Shown piece after piece: positions 8,477 to 16,459 of a DNA stretch of 64,000 nucleotides; the first letter of the stretch is position 1; each line of letters begins with the position of its first letter. The stretch covers positions 930,001 through 994,000 of the forward strand of contig NZ_JAMGBC010000001.1 in NCBI RefSeq assembly GCF_023516495.1. The letters are read 5' to 3'. Below the pieces are notes generated by a model that saw only the letters and a program-made list of their open reading frames with translations, made no database searches and was not told where the DNA came from. A program made the translations under genes and the position numbers. This DNA comes from Sphingomonas anseongensis (lineage in GTDB: Bacteria > Pseudomonadota > Alphaproteobacteria > Sphingomonadales > Sphingomonadaceae).

Positions 8477-9756
8477 GCGAGTTCGCGCTCGATCGCGGCC
8501 GCCATCCGGAATAGCTTCAGGTCGGCTCCGCGCCGCGCGAAAAGCATGAAGCCCGCGGGCAGGCCGTCGCCGGCCATGGGCAGCGAAATCGCGCAAAGAT
8601 CGAAGAAATTGGCGATCTCCGTATTGCGCAGGAGAAGCCGGTTCTTGCGCCGGAATTCGTCGACAGACGAGACCTCGGCCATCGTTGGTGCGACGATAGG
8701 CGTCGTCGGCAGGACCAAGGCGTCGAAGCCGGCAAGAAGTTCGTCCATCGCCTGGGCAAGCCCTGCCCGGGTGTGGAGCATCTCTCGGTAGCCCGCCGGC
8801 GGCACAGCCGCCCCCATCTCGATACGGGTCCTGATGAACGGATCGATCTCGTCCCCGCGCGCCGCCAGCCGCTCGCGATGGAGCTGATAGGCCTCAACCG
8901 TCGCGATCGTGGCCGTCGCGTTGACGGCGGCCATGTCTTCGAAAAGCGGGGTCTCCACTTCCGCGAGCTTTGCCCCGGCCCGTCCGAGCATCGAGAGCGT
9001 CTCCATGAACTTCCTGGCGACCGTGTCGTCGAGGTCTCGAAGCGGCAACCCGCCTGCAATCCCAAGCTTGAGACCCTCAACGGCATCCGGTTGAAGCGAC
9101 CAGGGCTCTTCGCCCGCCAGGACCGCGTCGGCCTTCGCGCAATCCTCGACGCTTCGCGCAATGGGACCGACGGAGTCGAGCGTTTGCGAGAGCGGAAATG
9201 CTCCGTCGGTCGGGATCCGGTATTTGCTCGGCTTGAACCCGACCAGGCCGCACAAGGCCGCCGGGATTCGCGTCGATCCGCCCGTGTCGGTGCCGATCGA
9301 AATCTCGCACATGCCGTCGGCAACAGCGACGGCGGCGCCGGATGAGGACCCGCCGGGCACCCTCGCCCGGTCCGCAGGATTGCCGGGCGTCCCGTAATGC
9401 GGGTTCGCGCCGACCCCGGTGAAGGCGAGTTCCGACATGTTCGTCTTGCCGACGATGACGGCGCCCGCGTCGCGAAGCCGGCGAACTACCGCCGCATCTT
9501 CTTTGGCCGGCGCCGAATCTTCCAAGATGCGCGATCCCGCCCGGGTCGGCTCGCCAGCGACATCAAATAGGTCCTTGATGCTGACGATGACGCCGTCGAG
9601 CGGGCCGAGGCTGGAGTCGTCTCGGGCTCGTTTGTCGGCGGCGTCAGCTTCGGCGCGGGCGGTTCCGTGATAGACCGTCAGGAAGGTGCGGGCGCCCTCC
9701 CCGGCCGGATCACCAATGCGTTCAAGCGCGGCTTCGACGCGGTCACGAATCAACAA
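8473..9756 (-). CDS. Amidase-signature family hydrolase
   Basis: Amidase of 427 aa with the complete Ser-cisSer-Lys set: Lys in [11 protein letters not shown], the glycine-rich [13 protein letters not shown] block and the nucleophile region [16 protein letters not shown]. Family members hydrolyse amides, aryl amides or allophanate. GatA proper is longer and is normally linked to gatB and gatC, which are absent here. The natural substrate cannot be read from sequence. It stands alone between rimO and a divergent serine hydrolase. Confidence 0.88.
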   Translation of the reverse strand: MLIRDRVEAALERIGDPAGEGARTFLTVYHGTARAEADAADKRARDDSSLGPLDGVIVSIKDLFDVAGEPTRAGSRILEDSAPAKEDAAVVRRLRDAGAVIVGKTNMSELAFTGVGANPHYGTPGNPADRARVPGGSSSGAAVAVADGMCEISIGTDTGGSTRIPAALCGLVGFKPSKYRIPTDGAFPLSQTLDSVGPIARSVEDCAKADAVLAGEEPWSLQPDAVEGLKLGIAGGLPLRDLDDTVARKFMETLSMLGRAGAKLAEVETPLFEDMAAVNATATIATVEAYQLHRERLAARGDEIDPFIRTRIEMGAAVPPAGYREMLHTRAGLAQAMDELLAGFDALVLPTTPIVAPTMAEVSSVDEFRRKNRLLLRNTEIANFFDLCAISLPMAGDGLPAGFMLFARRGADLKLFRMAAAIERELA

Positions 9757-9828
9757 TGCCTCCGTTGGCGGAATCTTTCGTACTTCGACCGGACTCGACA
9801 GTCGCGCAACCGCGGCTAATTTCCGCGC

Positions 9829-11220
9829 ATGTTCAAATCAGCACTCGCACTGCTGGCGTTCGTCGCCGCCCCCGCCTTCGCCCAGCCGCTCACCCCTGGC
9901 GATATCTCCAGGATCGACGAGCTGGTCACGTCGACGCTCAAGGAAACAGGAGTTCCGTCCGCCGAGATCGCGATCGTCCGCGACGGCCAGATCGTGCTTA
10001 ACAAGGCCTATGGCAAAGCCTCGGACACGCTCGATTCCCGCACCGACCTTCCATACCAGATCGCGTCCAACTCGAAGCAGTTCACGGCGATGGCGCTGCT
10101 TCTGCTCGAGGACGAGGGCAAGCTCGACCTGGACGACAAGGTCGCAAAATATTTCCCCGACATCAGCGGCGCCGAGAAGATCAGCATTCGCCAGCTGCTT
10201 TCGCACACCTCCGGACTCAGCGACTTCTGGCCGCAGGACTACAGCTTCGAAGCCATGTCGCGGCCGACCAAGCCGCAGGGCATCGTCGACCGCTGGGGCA
10301 AGCAACCGCTCGACTTCGAGCCCGGCGACCAGTGGCAATATTCGAACACCGGCTATGTCGTCGCCGGGATGATCGCGGAGAAGGTCAGCGGCGAGCCGCT
10401 GGTGAAATTCCTCAAGCGGAAGATATTCGTTCCGCTCCACATGACGAGCGTCATCGACCAGGACGACGCCAACGGACCCAAATTCCCGGTCGGCTACGGG
10501 CGCTATGCGCTCGGGCCGGTTCGCGCGGTCACCCCTCCGGCGAGGGGCTGGCTCTATGCCGCCGGGGAGCTGTCGATGACCGCGGAGGATCTCGCCAGGT
10601 GGGACATCGCGAGGATCAACCGGGCGCTCGTCCCGGCGGACGACTGGGCCGAACAGGAAACTTCGGTGAAGCTCAATGACGGGAGCAGCACCGGCTACGG
10701 GCTGGGCGTCTCCATCGGCCAGCGCAACGGCCACAAGGCGATCGCCCACACGGGCGAGGCGGTCGGGTTCCTGTCCGCAAATTATGTTTATCCGGACGAC
10801 AAGGCGGCCGTGGTGGTCCTCACCAACAGCTGGTCCGGCGCCGCCTACACGCGGATCGCACGCGGAATAACCAACGTCATCCTGCCGCCCGCGCCGCAGG
10901 ATGCCGCGCAGGCAGCGGCTGCGACGAACGCGCGGACGGTGTTCGACCAATTGCGGGCCGGCAAGCTCGATCGCTCGCTGCTGACGAAGAACGCCAATTA
11001 CTATTTCACGCCGCAGGCGATCGCCGACTTCCAGTCGAGCCTCGCGCCGTTGGGCGAGCCCGTATCGTTCGTGCCTTCCGGCAAGCCGGTGCTTCGCGGC
11101 GGCTTCGTCATCCAGGGTTATACGGTCAAATATCCGGCCAAGACGCTCGACCTCTCGACCTTCTACGAGCCCGGGACGAACGGCCGGATCGAGCAGTTCC
11201 TGATCAGCGAGGGCGAATAA
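9829..11220 (+). CDS. Secreted serine hydrolase, class C beta-lactamase family
   Basis: 463 aa with a Sec signal peptide (cleavage after AAPAFA, about residue 19). The active-site serine lies in the SxxK motif SNSK (about residue 80), and the YxN motif is YSN in WQYSNTGYVV. The third box looks like HTGEAVGF. The C-terminal 100 residues resemble the DUF3471-like tail found in penicillin-binding-protein-like esterases. It could be a D,D-peptidase or esterase; true beta-lactamase activity is not implied. No ampR or ampG is nearby. Confidence 0.85.
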   Translation: MFKSALALLAFVAAPAFAQPLTPGDISRIDELVTSTLKETGVPSAEIAIVRDGQIVLNKAYGKASDTLDSRTDLPYQIASNSKQFTAMALLLLEDEGKLDLDDKVAKYFPDISGAEKISIRQLLSHTSGLSDFWPQDYSFEAMSRPTKPQGIVDRWGKQPLDFEPGDQWQYSNTGYVVAGMIAEKVSGEPLVKFLKRKIFVPLHMTSVIDQDDANGPKFPVGYGRYALGPVRAVTPPARGWLYAAGELSMTAEDLARWDIARINRALVPADDWAEQETSVKLNDGSSTGYGLGVSIGQRNGHKAIAHTGEAVGFLSANYVYPDDKAAVVVLTNSWSGAAYTRIARGITNVILPPAPQDAAQAAAATNARTVFDQLRAGKLDRSLLTKNANYYFTPQAIADFQSSLAPLGEPVSFVPSGKPVLRGGFVIQGYTVKYPAKTLDLSTFYEPGTNGRIEQFLISEGE

Positions 11221-11241
11221 GGCGCTACCGGCGCCACCCGC

Positions 11242-11595
11242 TTACTTCGCCAACAGAATGAAGATGGTCAGGCCCATCGCCGCAGCGATGGGGATGAGAG
11301 CGATTTGCGTCGCAGCGGCCCGTTGCGACAGCGGGCCGGAACGCGTCTGGATGACCCGTTTGCATTCATAGCTGTCGCAATGGCCTTGAGCTGCCATCGC
11401 GATCGGAAGACCGAAGGCCATGAACAGGAACATGACCGCGACCGTGATCGCGAAGGCCGCACCGCCGTCGGTTGCGAAGAACAGGACGAAGAGGAGGAAG
11501 ATTGATCCCCAGCCGAAGAAGAAGAGCCTCCAGATCCACTTCGGTATGTCCTGGAAGGGGCCGGGCTCCTGAGGATGGGGTTCTGAGTCTTCCAC
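11242..11595 (-). CDS. Small hypothetical membrane protein
   Basis: 117 aa with three predicted membrane helices (roughly 22-44, 48-69 and 92-115) and a hydrophilic proline-rich N-terminus. A loop of about 20 residues between helices two and three holds two cysteines (CDSYECKR). I do not recognise the family. One copy of the lysR-flanking repeat lies 32-49 bases upstream of its start, so it may be a target of that regulator. Confidence 0.65.
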   Translation of the reverse strand: MEDSEPHPQEPGPFQDIPKWIWRLFFFGWGSIFLLFVLFFATDGGAAFAITVAVMFLFMAFGLPIAMAAQGHCDSYECKRVIQTRSGPLSQRAAATQIALIPIAAAMGLTIFILLAK

Positions 11596-11626
11596 GCGGA
11601 AAGCATCCGCTTCCCGTTAAGCGGAG

Positions 11627-11644
11627 GCAAACGAATAGAATTGC
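11627..11644 (+). repeat. Left copy of 18-bp inverted repeat flanking lysR
   Basis: GCAAACGAATAGAATTGC occurs here and, as its perfect reverse complement, at 12543-12560 on the other side of lysR. The copy has an internal GCAA-N10-TTGC dyad. It sits upstream of the 117-aa membrane protein gene and just past the 3' end of lysR. A TATATCAA element follows within ten bases, and the right copy is likewise followed by TTGATATG on the lysR strand. Probably a second operator of the neighbouring LysR regulator. Confidence 0.6.
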
Positions 11645-11653
11645 ACCTTTATA

Positions 11654-12514
11654 TCAAAAATGTTGCCTGGAACTGGGCTGTGCGACCGCGCGGAGCCCGG
11701 TACGAACTCGCTCCATCAGCTTCTCGTCAGCCTTCGCCGAATAGACCACGTGCACAGAATAAGAGAATTCCGGCATTTCCTCGATCAGCCGCAGCCGCCC
11801 GGTCTCTAGGTGCGGTCGGGCCGCCCCCATCCGGAAATAGCCGGATCCGCCCACCGCGAGGATATAGTCCATCGCCAGCGGACCGTGGTTGACCGACAGC
11901 GCGGGGCTTGGAGCGTCGGCGAAGGCGGCGTGATGGCTGGTGCGGAATTCCGAGCCCCAGTCGACATAGACATAATCGTCCGATGAGGGGTCGCCCGGCG
12001 CCGGCCCGGTGGTGACCGCCACGAGCTTCTCATCGACCAGGAGTTCGGTGACGATGCCGGTGCGGTGCGGTGGGGCATAAACGAGCGCAAGATCCAGCAC
12101 GCCCTCCTGCACCTGATCGATCAGCCGGTCCGGAACGTCGATCTGCGCCCTGATCGCGACGTCGCCGCACTCACTTCGCATCCACACCAGCCAGTCCAGA
12201 AGTAGCGGATTCCACAGGCTGTGCTCGCCGCCGATGGTGACGACATTGTCGCGGCCCGCGGGCATTGCGACCTGGTGAAGCGCGCGCTCCCAGATCTGCA
12301 CCATCGTCGTCGCATAATGCAGGAACTGATCGCCGGCGGGCGTCAGCCTGGCGCCGGCCTTGTTGCGGACGAACAGCTGCCGGTCGAGCTGCTGCTCCAG
12401 CACTCGGATGCGGGCGCTTACGGCCGTCTGCGTGACGTTGAGGTTGCCCGCAGCGCGAACGAAGCTGCCCGTCTTCACGATCTCCAGAAATGTCCGGGCG
12501 GCGGCTATGTCCAT
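11654..12514 (-). CDS. LysR-family transcriptional regulator
   Basis: 286 aa. The N-terminal winged helix-turn-helix (residues 1-60) reads ARTFLEIVKTGSFVRAAGNLNVTQTAVSARIRVLE, typical for the family. A periplasmic-binding-like effector domain follows (about 90-280). It is divergent from the small gene at 12647, with a strong dyad operator between them, the usual LysR arrangement with autoregulation. The effector and target pathway are not evident: neighbours are a membrane protein of unknown role and an aminopeptidase. Confidence 0.92.
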   Translation of the reverse strand: MDIAAARTFLEIVKTGSFVRAAGNLNVTQTAVSARIRVLEQQLDRQLFVRNKAGARLTPAGDQFLHYATTMVQIWERALHQVAMPAGRDNVVTIGGEHSLWNPLLLDWLVWMRSECGDVAIRAQIDVPDRLIDQVQEGVLDLALVYAPPHRTGIVTELLVDEKLVAVTTGPAPGDPSSDDYVYVDWGSEFRTSHHAAFADAPSPALSVNHGPLAMDYILAVGGSGYFRMGAARPHLETGRLRLIEEMPEFSYSVHVVYSAKADEKLMERVRTGLRAVAQPSSRQHF

Positions 12515-12539
12515 ATCAAAACAACTTTCTGCATATCAA

Positions 12540-12563
12540 CAAGCAATTCTATTCGTTTGCTTG
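12540..12563. promoter_or_regulatory. LysR operator candidate (CAAGCAA-N10-TTGCTTG dyad)
   Basis: Perfect 7-bp arms around a 10-bp centre, 26-49 bases upstream of the lysR start. LysR-type regulators bind interrupted dyads of this size. Its inner 18 bp recur inverted at 11627. Between this dyad and the lysR start are two further TTGATATG elements on the lysR strand, about 20 bp apart, the second overlapping the start codon. Confidence 0.55.
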
Positions 12564-12646
12564 CTGACCGGCAACAGCGGATAGTCTGAAGGCTGGCGGA
12601 GCCCGTCGAACACCCCCCGAAGCTTCGCAGCTGGAGGAGATCGACG

Positions 12647-12934
12647 ATGAGAAAAGATTATCATGCCTCGGGAAATTACGAGGTGGACGAGCCTGCGATC
12701 AACCAGACCAGCCTTGCGCTCGCATGGATCCTTAGCGGTGCGAAGCGCAGGCTGAGGAGTTTCTTGCTGTGGGCGGCCCCGCCTTCTTCGCCGGCGACCC
12801 TGCTGAAGGACGGTGAACGCCACTTTTCGCAGCTCGGTGCGCGGTCGTCGAAGCAGCCGGCAGTCAGGGCCGACGAGTGCCCTTTCCCGAGGGAGGCGCC
12901 TCAATCCAACAACAATTGGCGAGTCCTGCCTTAA
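12647..12934 (+). CDS. Hypothetical small protein divergent from lysR
   Basis: 95 aa from an ATG with a strong GGAGGAG ribosome-binding site. No recognised domain. The middle (ALAWILSGAKRRLRSFLLWAA, about 25-45) could form an amphipathic or membrane-associated helix with a basic cluster; the C-terminal half is low in structure and rich in Pro, Ser and Arg. It faces the LysR operator, so it may be the regulated target. A longer antisense frame on the minus strand (12536-12904) is equally possible on length but lacks a good start. Confidence 0.42.
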   Translation: MRKDYHASGNYEVDEPAINQTSLALAWILSGAKRRLRSFLLWAAPPSSPATLLKDGERHFSQLGARSSKQPAVRADECPFPREAPQSNNNWRVLP

Positions 12935-12987
12935 ACGCCGACGTCAGCGGGCTTGGGGCGGCCCGCCAGCTTCGCTAAGGGCCGCGA

Positions 12988-14388
12988 ATGACCGACTTCG
13001 CTTCGCTTCTGATCCCCGACCGCGGGCAGAAAGCCGCTCCGATCCATTTGGTGGACAAGTCCAGCTTCACGGATTGGGTGAAGACCCGGCCCGCAGAAGA
13101 CCGCGCGTTGCTCGAAGCGCACCGGTTCGACGGGAAGACCGGCTATGCGGCCGTGCTTCTTCCGCGTGGCGACAAGCATTTCGAGGTGGTCAGCGCCGTC
13201 GCGAACGTGGACGAGCTGTCGCCCTGGTGCCTGGCCAAGCTCCCCGATGTGCTTCCGGCCGGCCATTACCGGCTTGTTGAGCGCGCGCCGGGAAAGGCCG
13301 CGCTCGGGTGGCTTCTCGCCCAGCACCGGTTTGATGACTTCCGGAGCACTCCGGAGGAGGCAGAACGGGGGCCACGAGTCCTCGTCAGTTCCGAGGCCGC
13401 GCAAATCGACTCCCTCGTACGACTTGCCGAAGCGACCTCGCTCGTTCGCGACCTCGTCAACACGCCGGCGCTGCAGCTCGGCCCCGCCGAGCTCGAGCAG
13501 GCCGTTCGCGACCGCCTGGCCGGCCTCAACGCGGATATCCGAATTACCTCCGGCAATGATCTTCGCGACCATTATCCGCTGATCGCCGCGGTAGGCGCTG
13601 CTTCGGCCGCAGACCGGGCCCCCCGCCTTGTCGAGGCGGAGTGGGGAAATCCCGACCACCCGCGAATTGCGATCGTCGGCAAGGGCGTCTGCTTCGACAC
13701 GGGAGGTCTGGACATCAAGGGCGGCAGCGGCATGCGGCTGATGAAGAAAGACATGGGCGGCGCCGCGCATGCCCTGGCTCTCGCCTGGCTCGTGGCTTCG
13801 GCAAGATTGCCGGTACGCCTTCACCTTCTCATCCCGGCCGTCGAGAATTCGGTCTCGGGAAGCGCCATCCGGCCCGGTGACATCGTCAAGTCGAGGCTGG
13901 GGCTGCAGGTCGAGATCGACAACACCGACGCCGAAGGGCGGCTCATCCTCGCCGATGCGCTCGCAAAGGCGGCGGAGTCCGAGCCCGAGTTCATCGTCGA
14001 CTTCGCCACCCTGACCGGCGCCGCCCGGGTAGCGCTCGGCCCGGACCTGCCCGCACTGTTCGTCAGCGACGACGATCTCGCGATGGAAATCGACCGCGCG
14101 TCGAAGGACGTCGAGGACCCCTTGTGGCGGATGCCCCTGTGGGATGCATATGACGAAATGCTCAAGAGCGACATCGCCGATCTCGCCAACGCGTCCAATT
14201 CGCCAATGGCGGGAGCTGTGGTGGCGGCGATGTTCATGAAGCGCTTTGTCCCGGCCCACGTGCCCTGGGCGCATCTCGACACCTTCGCCTGGCGCGAGGC
14301 GGCCAAGCCCGGCCGTCCCAAAGGCGGTGAAGCGCTCGGCCTCAGGGCCCTGTTCGCCGCCATTCAGGGCCGTTTTGGCACCGCCTGA
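12988..14388 (+). CDS. Leucyl aminopeptidase family (M17) peptidase
   Basis: 466 aa cytosolic metallopeptidase that removes N-terminal residues from peptides. The C-terminal catalytic domain has the two-metal site: GKGVCFDTGGLDIK with the metal Lys and Asp, KKDMGGAAHALAL, and the family signature NTDAEGRLILADAL. The N-terminal domain is shorter than in PepA. Family and catalytic residues are clear; specificity is not. Spacing of about 90 bases to the next gene suggests a separate promoter there. Confidence 0.92.
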   Translation: MTDFASLLIPDRGQKAAPIHLVDKSSFTDWVKTRPAEDRALLEAHRFDGKTGYAAVLLPRGDKHFEVVSAVANVDELSPWCLAKLPDVLPAGHYRLVERAPGKAALGWLLAQHRFDDFRSTPEEAERGPRVLVSSEAAQIDSLVRLAEATSLVRDLVNTPALQLGPAELEQAVRDRLAGLNADIRITSGNDLRDHYPLIAAVGAASAADRAPRLVEAEWGNPDHPRIAIVGKGVCFDTGGLDIKGGSGMRLMKKDMGGAAHALALAWLVASARLPVRLHLLIPAVENSVSGSAIRPGDIVKSRLGLQVEIDNTDAEGRLILADALAKAAESEPEFIVDFATLTGAARVALGPDLPALFVSDDDLAMEIDRASKDVEDPLWRMPLWDAYDEMLKSDIADLANASNSPMAGAVVAAMFMKRFVPAHVPWAHLDTFAWREAAKPGRPKGGEALGLRALFAAIQGRFGTA

Positions 14389-14397
14389 GCCCCCGCT

Positions 14398-14422
14398 CCG
14401 CGAATTTCCGAAGAATTTGCGG
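14398..14422. promoter_or_regulatory. Inverted repeat upstream of marR-like gene, operator candidate
   Basis: CCGCGAATT and AATTTGCGG form 9-bp arms with one mismatch around a 7-bp centre, 60 bases before the MarR start. A third half-site, AATTCGCG, follows at 14438-14445. MarR proteins bind such dyads and usually repress themselves. Confidence 0.4.
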
Positions 14423-14481
14423 TTACTTGTCTGCAACAATTCGCGTCGTGACCTGTTTAACGGGGCAAGCGCAGGAGATGG

Positions 14482-14868
14482 GTGCAGCCAATGGCCGACG
14501 AATCACTGTCAGCCTGGATGCGGGCCCTGATTGCTTACGTCCGATCAGGCGAGCCCGACCTAACGAACCGCCAGATGGCGCTCCTCATGCTCGTCTATCT
14601 GACGCCCGGCCCCCATACGGTGCGCGGACTGGCGAAGGTTCTCGGAGTATCTAAGCCGGTTGTCACGCGCGCCTTGAACACGCTCGGCGCGCTCGGCTAT
14701 CTGCGCCGCGAGCGGGACCAGGACGATCGCAGGAACGTGTTCGTCGTCAGAACCAAGGACGGGGCCGATTTTCTTGAAGACTTTAAGCGCAACCTCCGCG
14801 AGGGCGACCGAGCTTTCGCAGCAAGCCGGCCGATCATCGGACAGGCGGCCTTCGCTCACCAACGCTGA
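14482..14868 (+). CDS. MarR-family winged-helix regulator
   Basis: 128 aa. The winged helix region runs from about residue 30 (MALLMLVYLTPGPHTVRGLAKVLGVSKPVVTRALNTLGALGYLRRERDQDDRRNVFVV); the DxxDRRN wing is diagnostic of MarR proteins. The GTG at 14482 has AGGAG five bases upstream; an ATG three codons later is possible. It overlaps the next gene by 95 bases, suggesting co-transcription with the SH3 protein. Ligand unknown. Confidence 0.82.
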   Translation: MQPMADESLSAWMRALIAYVRSGEPDLTNRQMALLMLVYLTPGPHTVRGLAKVLGVSKPVVTRALNTLGALGYLRRERDQDDRRNVFVVRTKDGADFLEDFKRNLREGDRAFAASRPIIGQAAFAHQR

Positions 14869-15172
14869 GTTCGCGCTTTCCGGGCCGTCGAATCCGCCGG
14901 ACCCGCTTCGCCACGCATATCGCAAGGATCTCGCGGACGTCGCGCTCGCGGGCCAGGTGATCGCATCTCACTATGCCGAGCCGCTGGCGAGGGCCCTCGC
15001 GACCGCCGCCGAGCTCCGTTCCGGGCCTGACGAGGGTTCCGAAGTGCTGGCCAAGCTCGACGCCGGAGCGGCTTTCGACCTGCTTGACGACAGCCTCGGT
15101 TGGGCGTGGGGCTATGCGGGCGAGGACAGGCTGGTCGGCTACGTCCGTTCGGAGCAGCTCGCCGCTAGCTGA
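14774..15172 (+). CDS. SH3-domain protein, apparently a C40 peptidase lacking its NlpC/P60 domain
   Basis: 132 aa. From about residue 44 (DPLRHAYRKDLADVALAGQ) the sequence follows the N-terminal part of sphingomonad NlpC/P60 cell-wall peptidases, including the bacterial SH3 domain (ELRSGPDEGSEVLAKLDAG and GWAWGYAGEDRLVGYV). The frame stops right after the SH3 domain, and the following DNA encodes an opposite-strand membrane protein, so no catalytic domain is present. Those peptidases often follow an M17 aminopeptidase, as here. It may be a remnant or a binding-only protein. The start is uncertain: the ATG at 14774 is the only one in frame. Confidence 0.6.
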   Translation: MKTLSATSARATELSQQAGRSSDRRPSLTNAEFALSGPSNPPDPLRHAYRKDLADVALAGQVIASHYAEPLARALATAAELRSGPDEGSEVLAKLDAGAAFDLLDDSLGWAWGYAGEDRLVGYVRSEQLAAS

Positions 15173-15497
15173 CGACGGCGGTCCGAAGCCACAACAGCTG
15201 GTAGAGGCTCGTGGCGATCAGCGCCGCGATGAGGATTCCGATCGCCCAGTCGCGCCTCGGAGCCCGCGGGCGGCGGCTTGGGAACAGCAGCCAGGCCGAA
15301 ATCGCCGACAGGAAGATCGTCGCCAGCGCGACATTGCGCAAATAGACGACCACCACCGTTTTGACGTGCTCGGTCCCGCTGGCGACGCTTTCGCCGTGAG
15401 GGCTGGTCAGGATTCCTGTCGCCCAGACGATCACTGCCGCGAAGAGGAGGAAACCGCCGACGAACATCCGGCCACGCGCAATTCCCCTGTTGCTCAC
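15165..15497 (-). CDS. Small hypothetical membrane protein
   Basis: 110 aa with three likely membrane helices (about 11-32, 48-70 and 84-103) and an Arg/Pro-rich cytosolic loop between the second and third. It overlaps mltG by four bases at its start and the SH3 gene by eight at its end. It is last in the acpP-fabF-mltG run, so it may be a membrane partner in envelope synthesis, but I do not recognise the family. Confidence 0.65.
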   Translation of the reverse strand: MSNRGIARGRMFVGGFLLFAAVIVWATGILTSPHGESVASGTEHVKTVVVVYLRNVALATIFLSAISAWLLFPSRRPRAPRRDWAIGILIAALIATSLYQLLWLRTAVVS

Positions 15498-16459
15498 ATC
15501 TCTCCCCTTGCACGGCGGATGTCATACCAACGCTTCACGTTCGCCTGCTGCTCCGCGAGAGTTTGAGCAAATACGTGGCCGCCGGTCCCGTCGGCGACGA
15601 AATAGAGCGCCTTGGTCGGCGCGGGATCGAGGACCGCGGCGATGCTCTCCTTGCCGGGGTTGGCAATCGGGCCCGGCGGAAGGCCTGGGTGCGCGTAGGT
15701 GTTGTAGGGATCGTCGGAGTGGAGCTCCGACCGCTTGATCCGCCTGCCGAGCGGCTTGCCCTTGGTGATCGGGTAGATGACCGTCGGGTCAGCATCGAGC
15801 TTCATCCCGATCCGGAGCCGGTTACAATAAACCCCTGCGATGGTCCGCCGCTCCGACGCCTTGCCCGTCTCCTTCTCGACGATCGAGGCGAGCGTCACCG
15901 CCTCTTCCTTTGTCCCGATCGGGCAGGTTGGCTTGCGCTTCGGCCACAGCGCCGCGAGCGTCTTGGCCATAGCGGCCTGCATCCGCTCAACCACCGCCGC
16001 ACGCGGCTCGCCGCGCTCGTAGCTGTAGCTGTCCGGGAGGAGCGAGCCTTCGGCAATCTGCGGCAGCTGGCCGGTCAGATAGCGGTTGGTAGCGAGCTTT
16101 TCGGCGACGACGATCGACGGCATCCCTTCCGTGACGGTGATCAGCCGCTGAAGCGGCTTGCCGTGCTGTAGAAGGTCGAGAATCGAGGATGCGCTCATCC
16201 CCTTGGGGATCGCGAATTCCCCTGCCTGGATAGGGTCGCCCGATCCGAATATCCGGGCCATTGCGTAGAAGGTGCGCGCGGTGCCGGGAATCGCCCCCTT
16301 CTTCTCGAGCTGGCGGGCGACCGAGGCGACGGTCGAGCCTTCCTGGACGATAATGTCGTGTGGGCCAGGCTTGGGCCCGGGGCTCCACCACAAGAGATAG
16401 ACGACGAGGAGTGCGGCGATCGCGGCTGCCGCGATGCCCCAGCGAAGCAGTCGGGTCAC
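15494..16459 (-). CDS. mltG: Endolytic murein transglycosylase MltG
   Basis: Inner-membrane lytic transglycosylase that cuts nascent glycan strands and so limits their length. 321 aa: one N-terminal membrane helix (residues 5-25), a LysM-like part (IIVQEGSTVASVARQLEKKG) and the YceG domain. The catalytic Glu lies in TLASIVEKETG, and the conserved block YNTYAHPGLPPGPIANPG follows. The start overlaps fabF by four bases, a common alphaproteobacterial arrangement linking fatty-acid and wall synthesis. Confidence 0.94.
   Translation of the reverse strand: MTRLLRWGIAAAAIAALLVVYLLWWSPGPKPGPHDIIVQEGSTVASVARQLEKKGAIPGTARTFYAMARIFGSGDPIQAGEFAIPKGMSASSILDLLQHGKPLQRLITVTEGMPSIVVAEKLATNRYLTGQLPQIAEGSLLPDSYSYERGEPRAAVVERMQAAMAKTLAALWPKRKPTCPIGTKEEAVTLASIVEKETGKASERRTIAGVYCNRLRIGMKLDADPTVIYPITKGKPLGRRIKRSELHSDDPYNTYAHPGLPPGPIANPGKESIAAVLDPAPTKALYFVADGTGGHVFAQTLAEQQANVKRWYDIRRARGEM

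Noticed and set aside
9829-11220. Class C beta-lactamase resistance gene
   Set aside because: Shares the SxxK/YxN fold, but the length, C-terminal domain and lack of ampR or ampG indicate a general serine hydrolase. The same holds for 39449-40924.
12931-14439. 502-codon frame opposite the M17 aminopeptidase
   Set aside because: The plus-strand gene has all catalytic motifs; the antisense frame has none.
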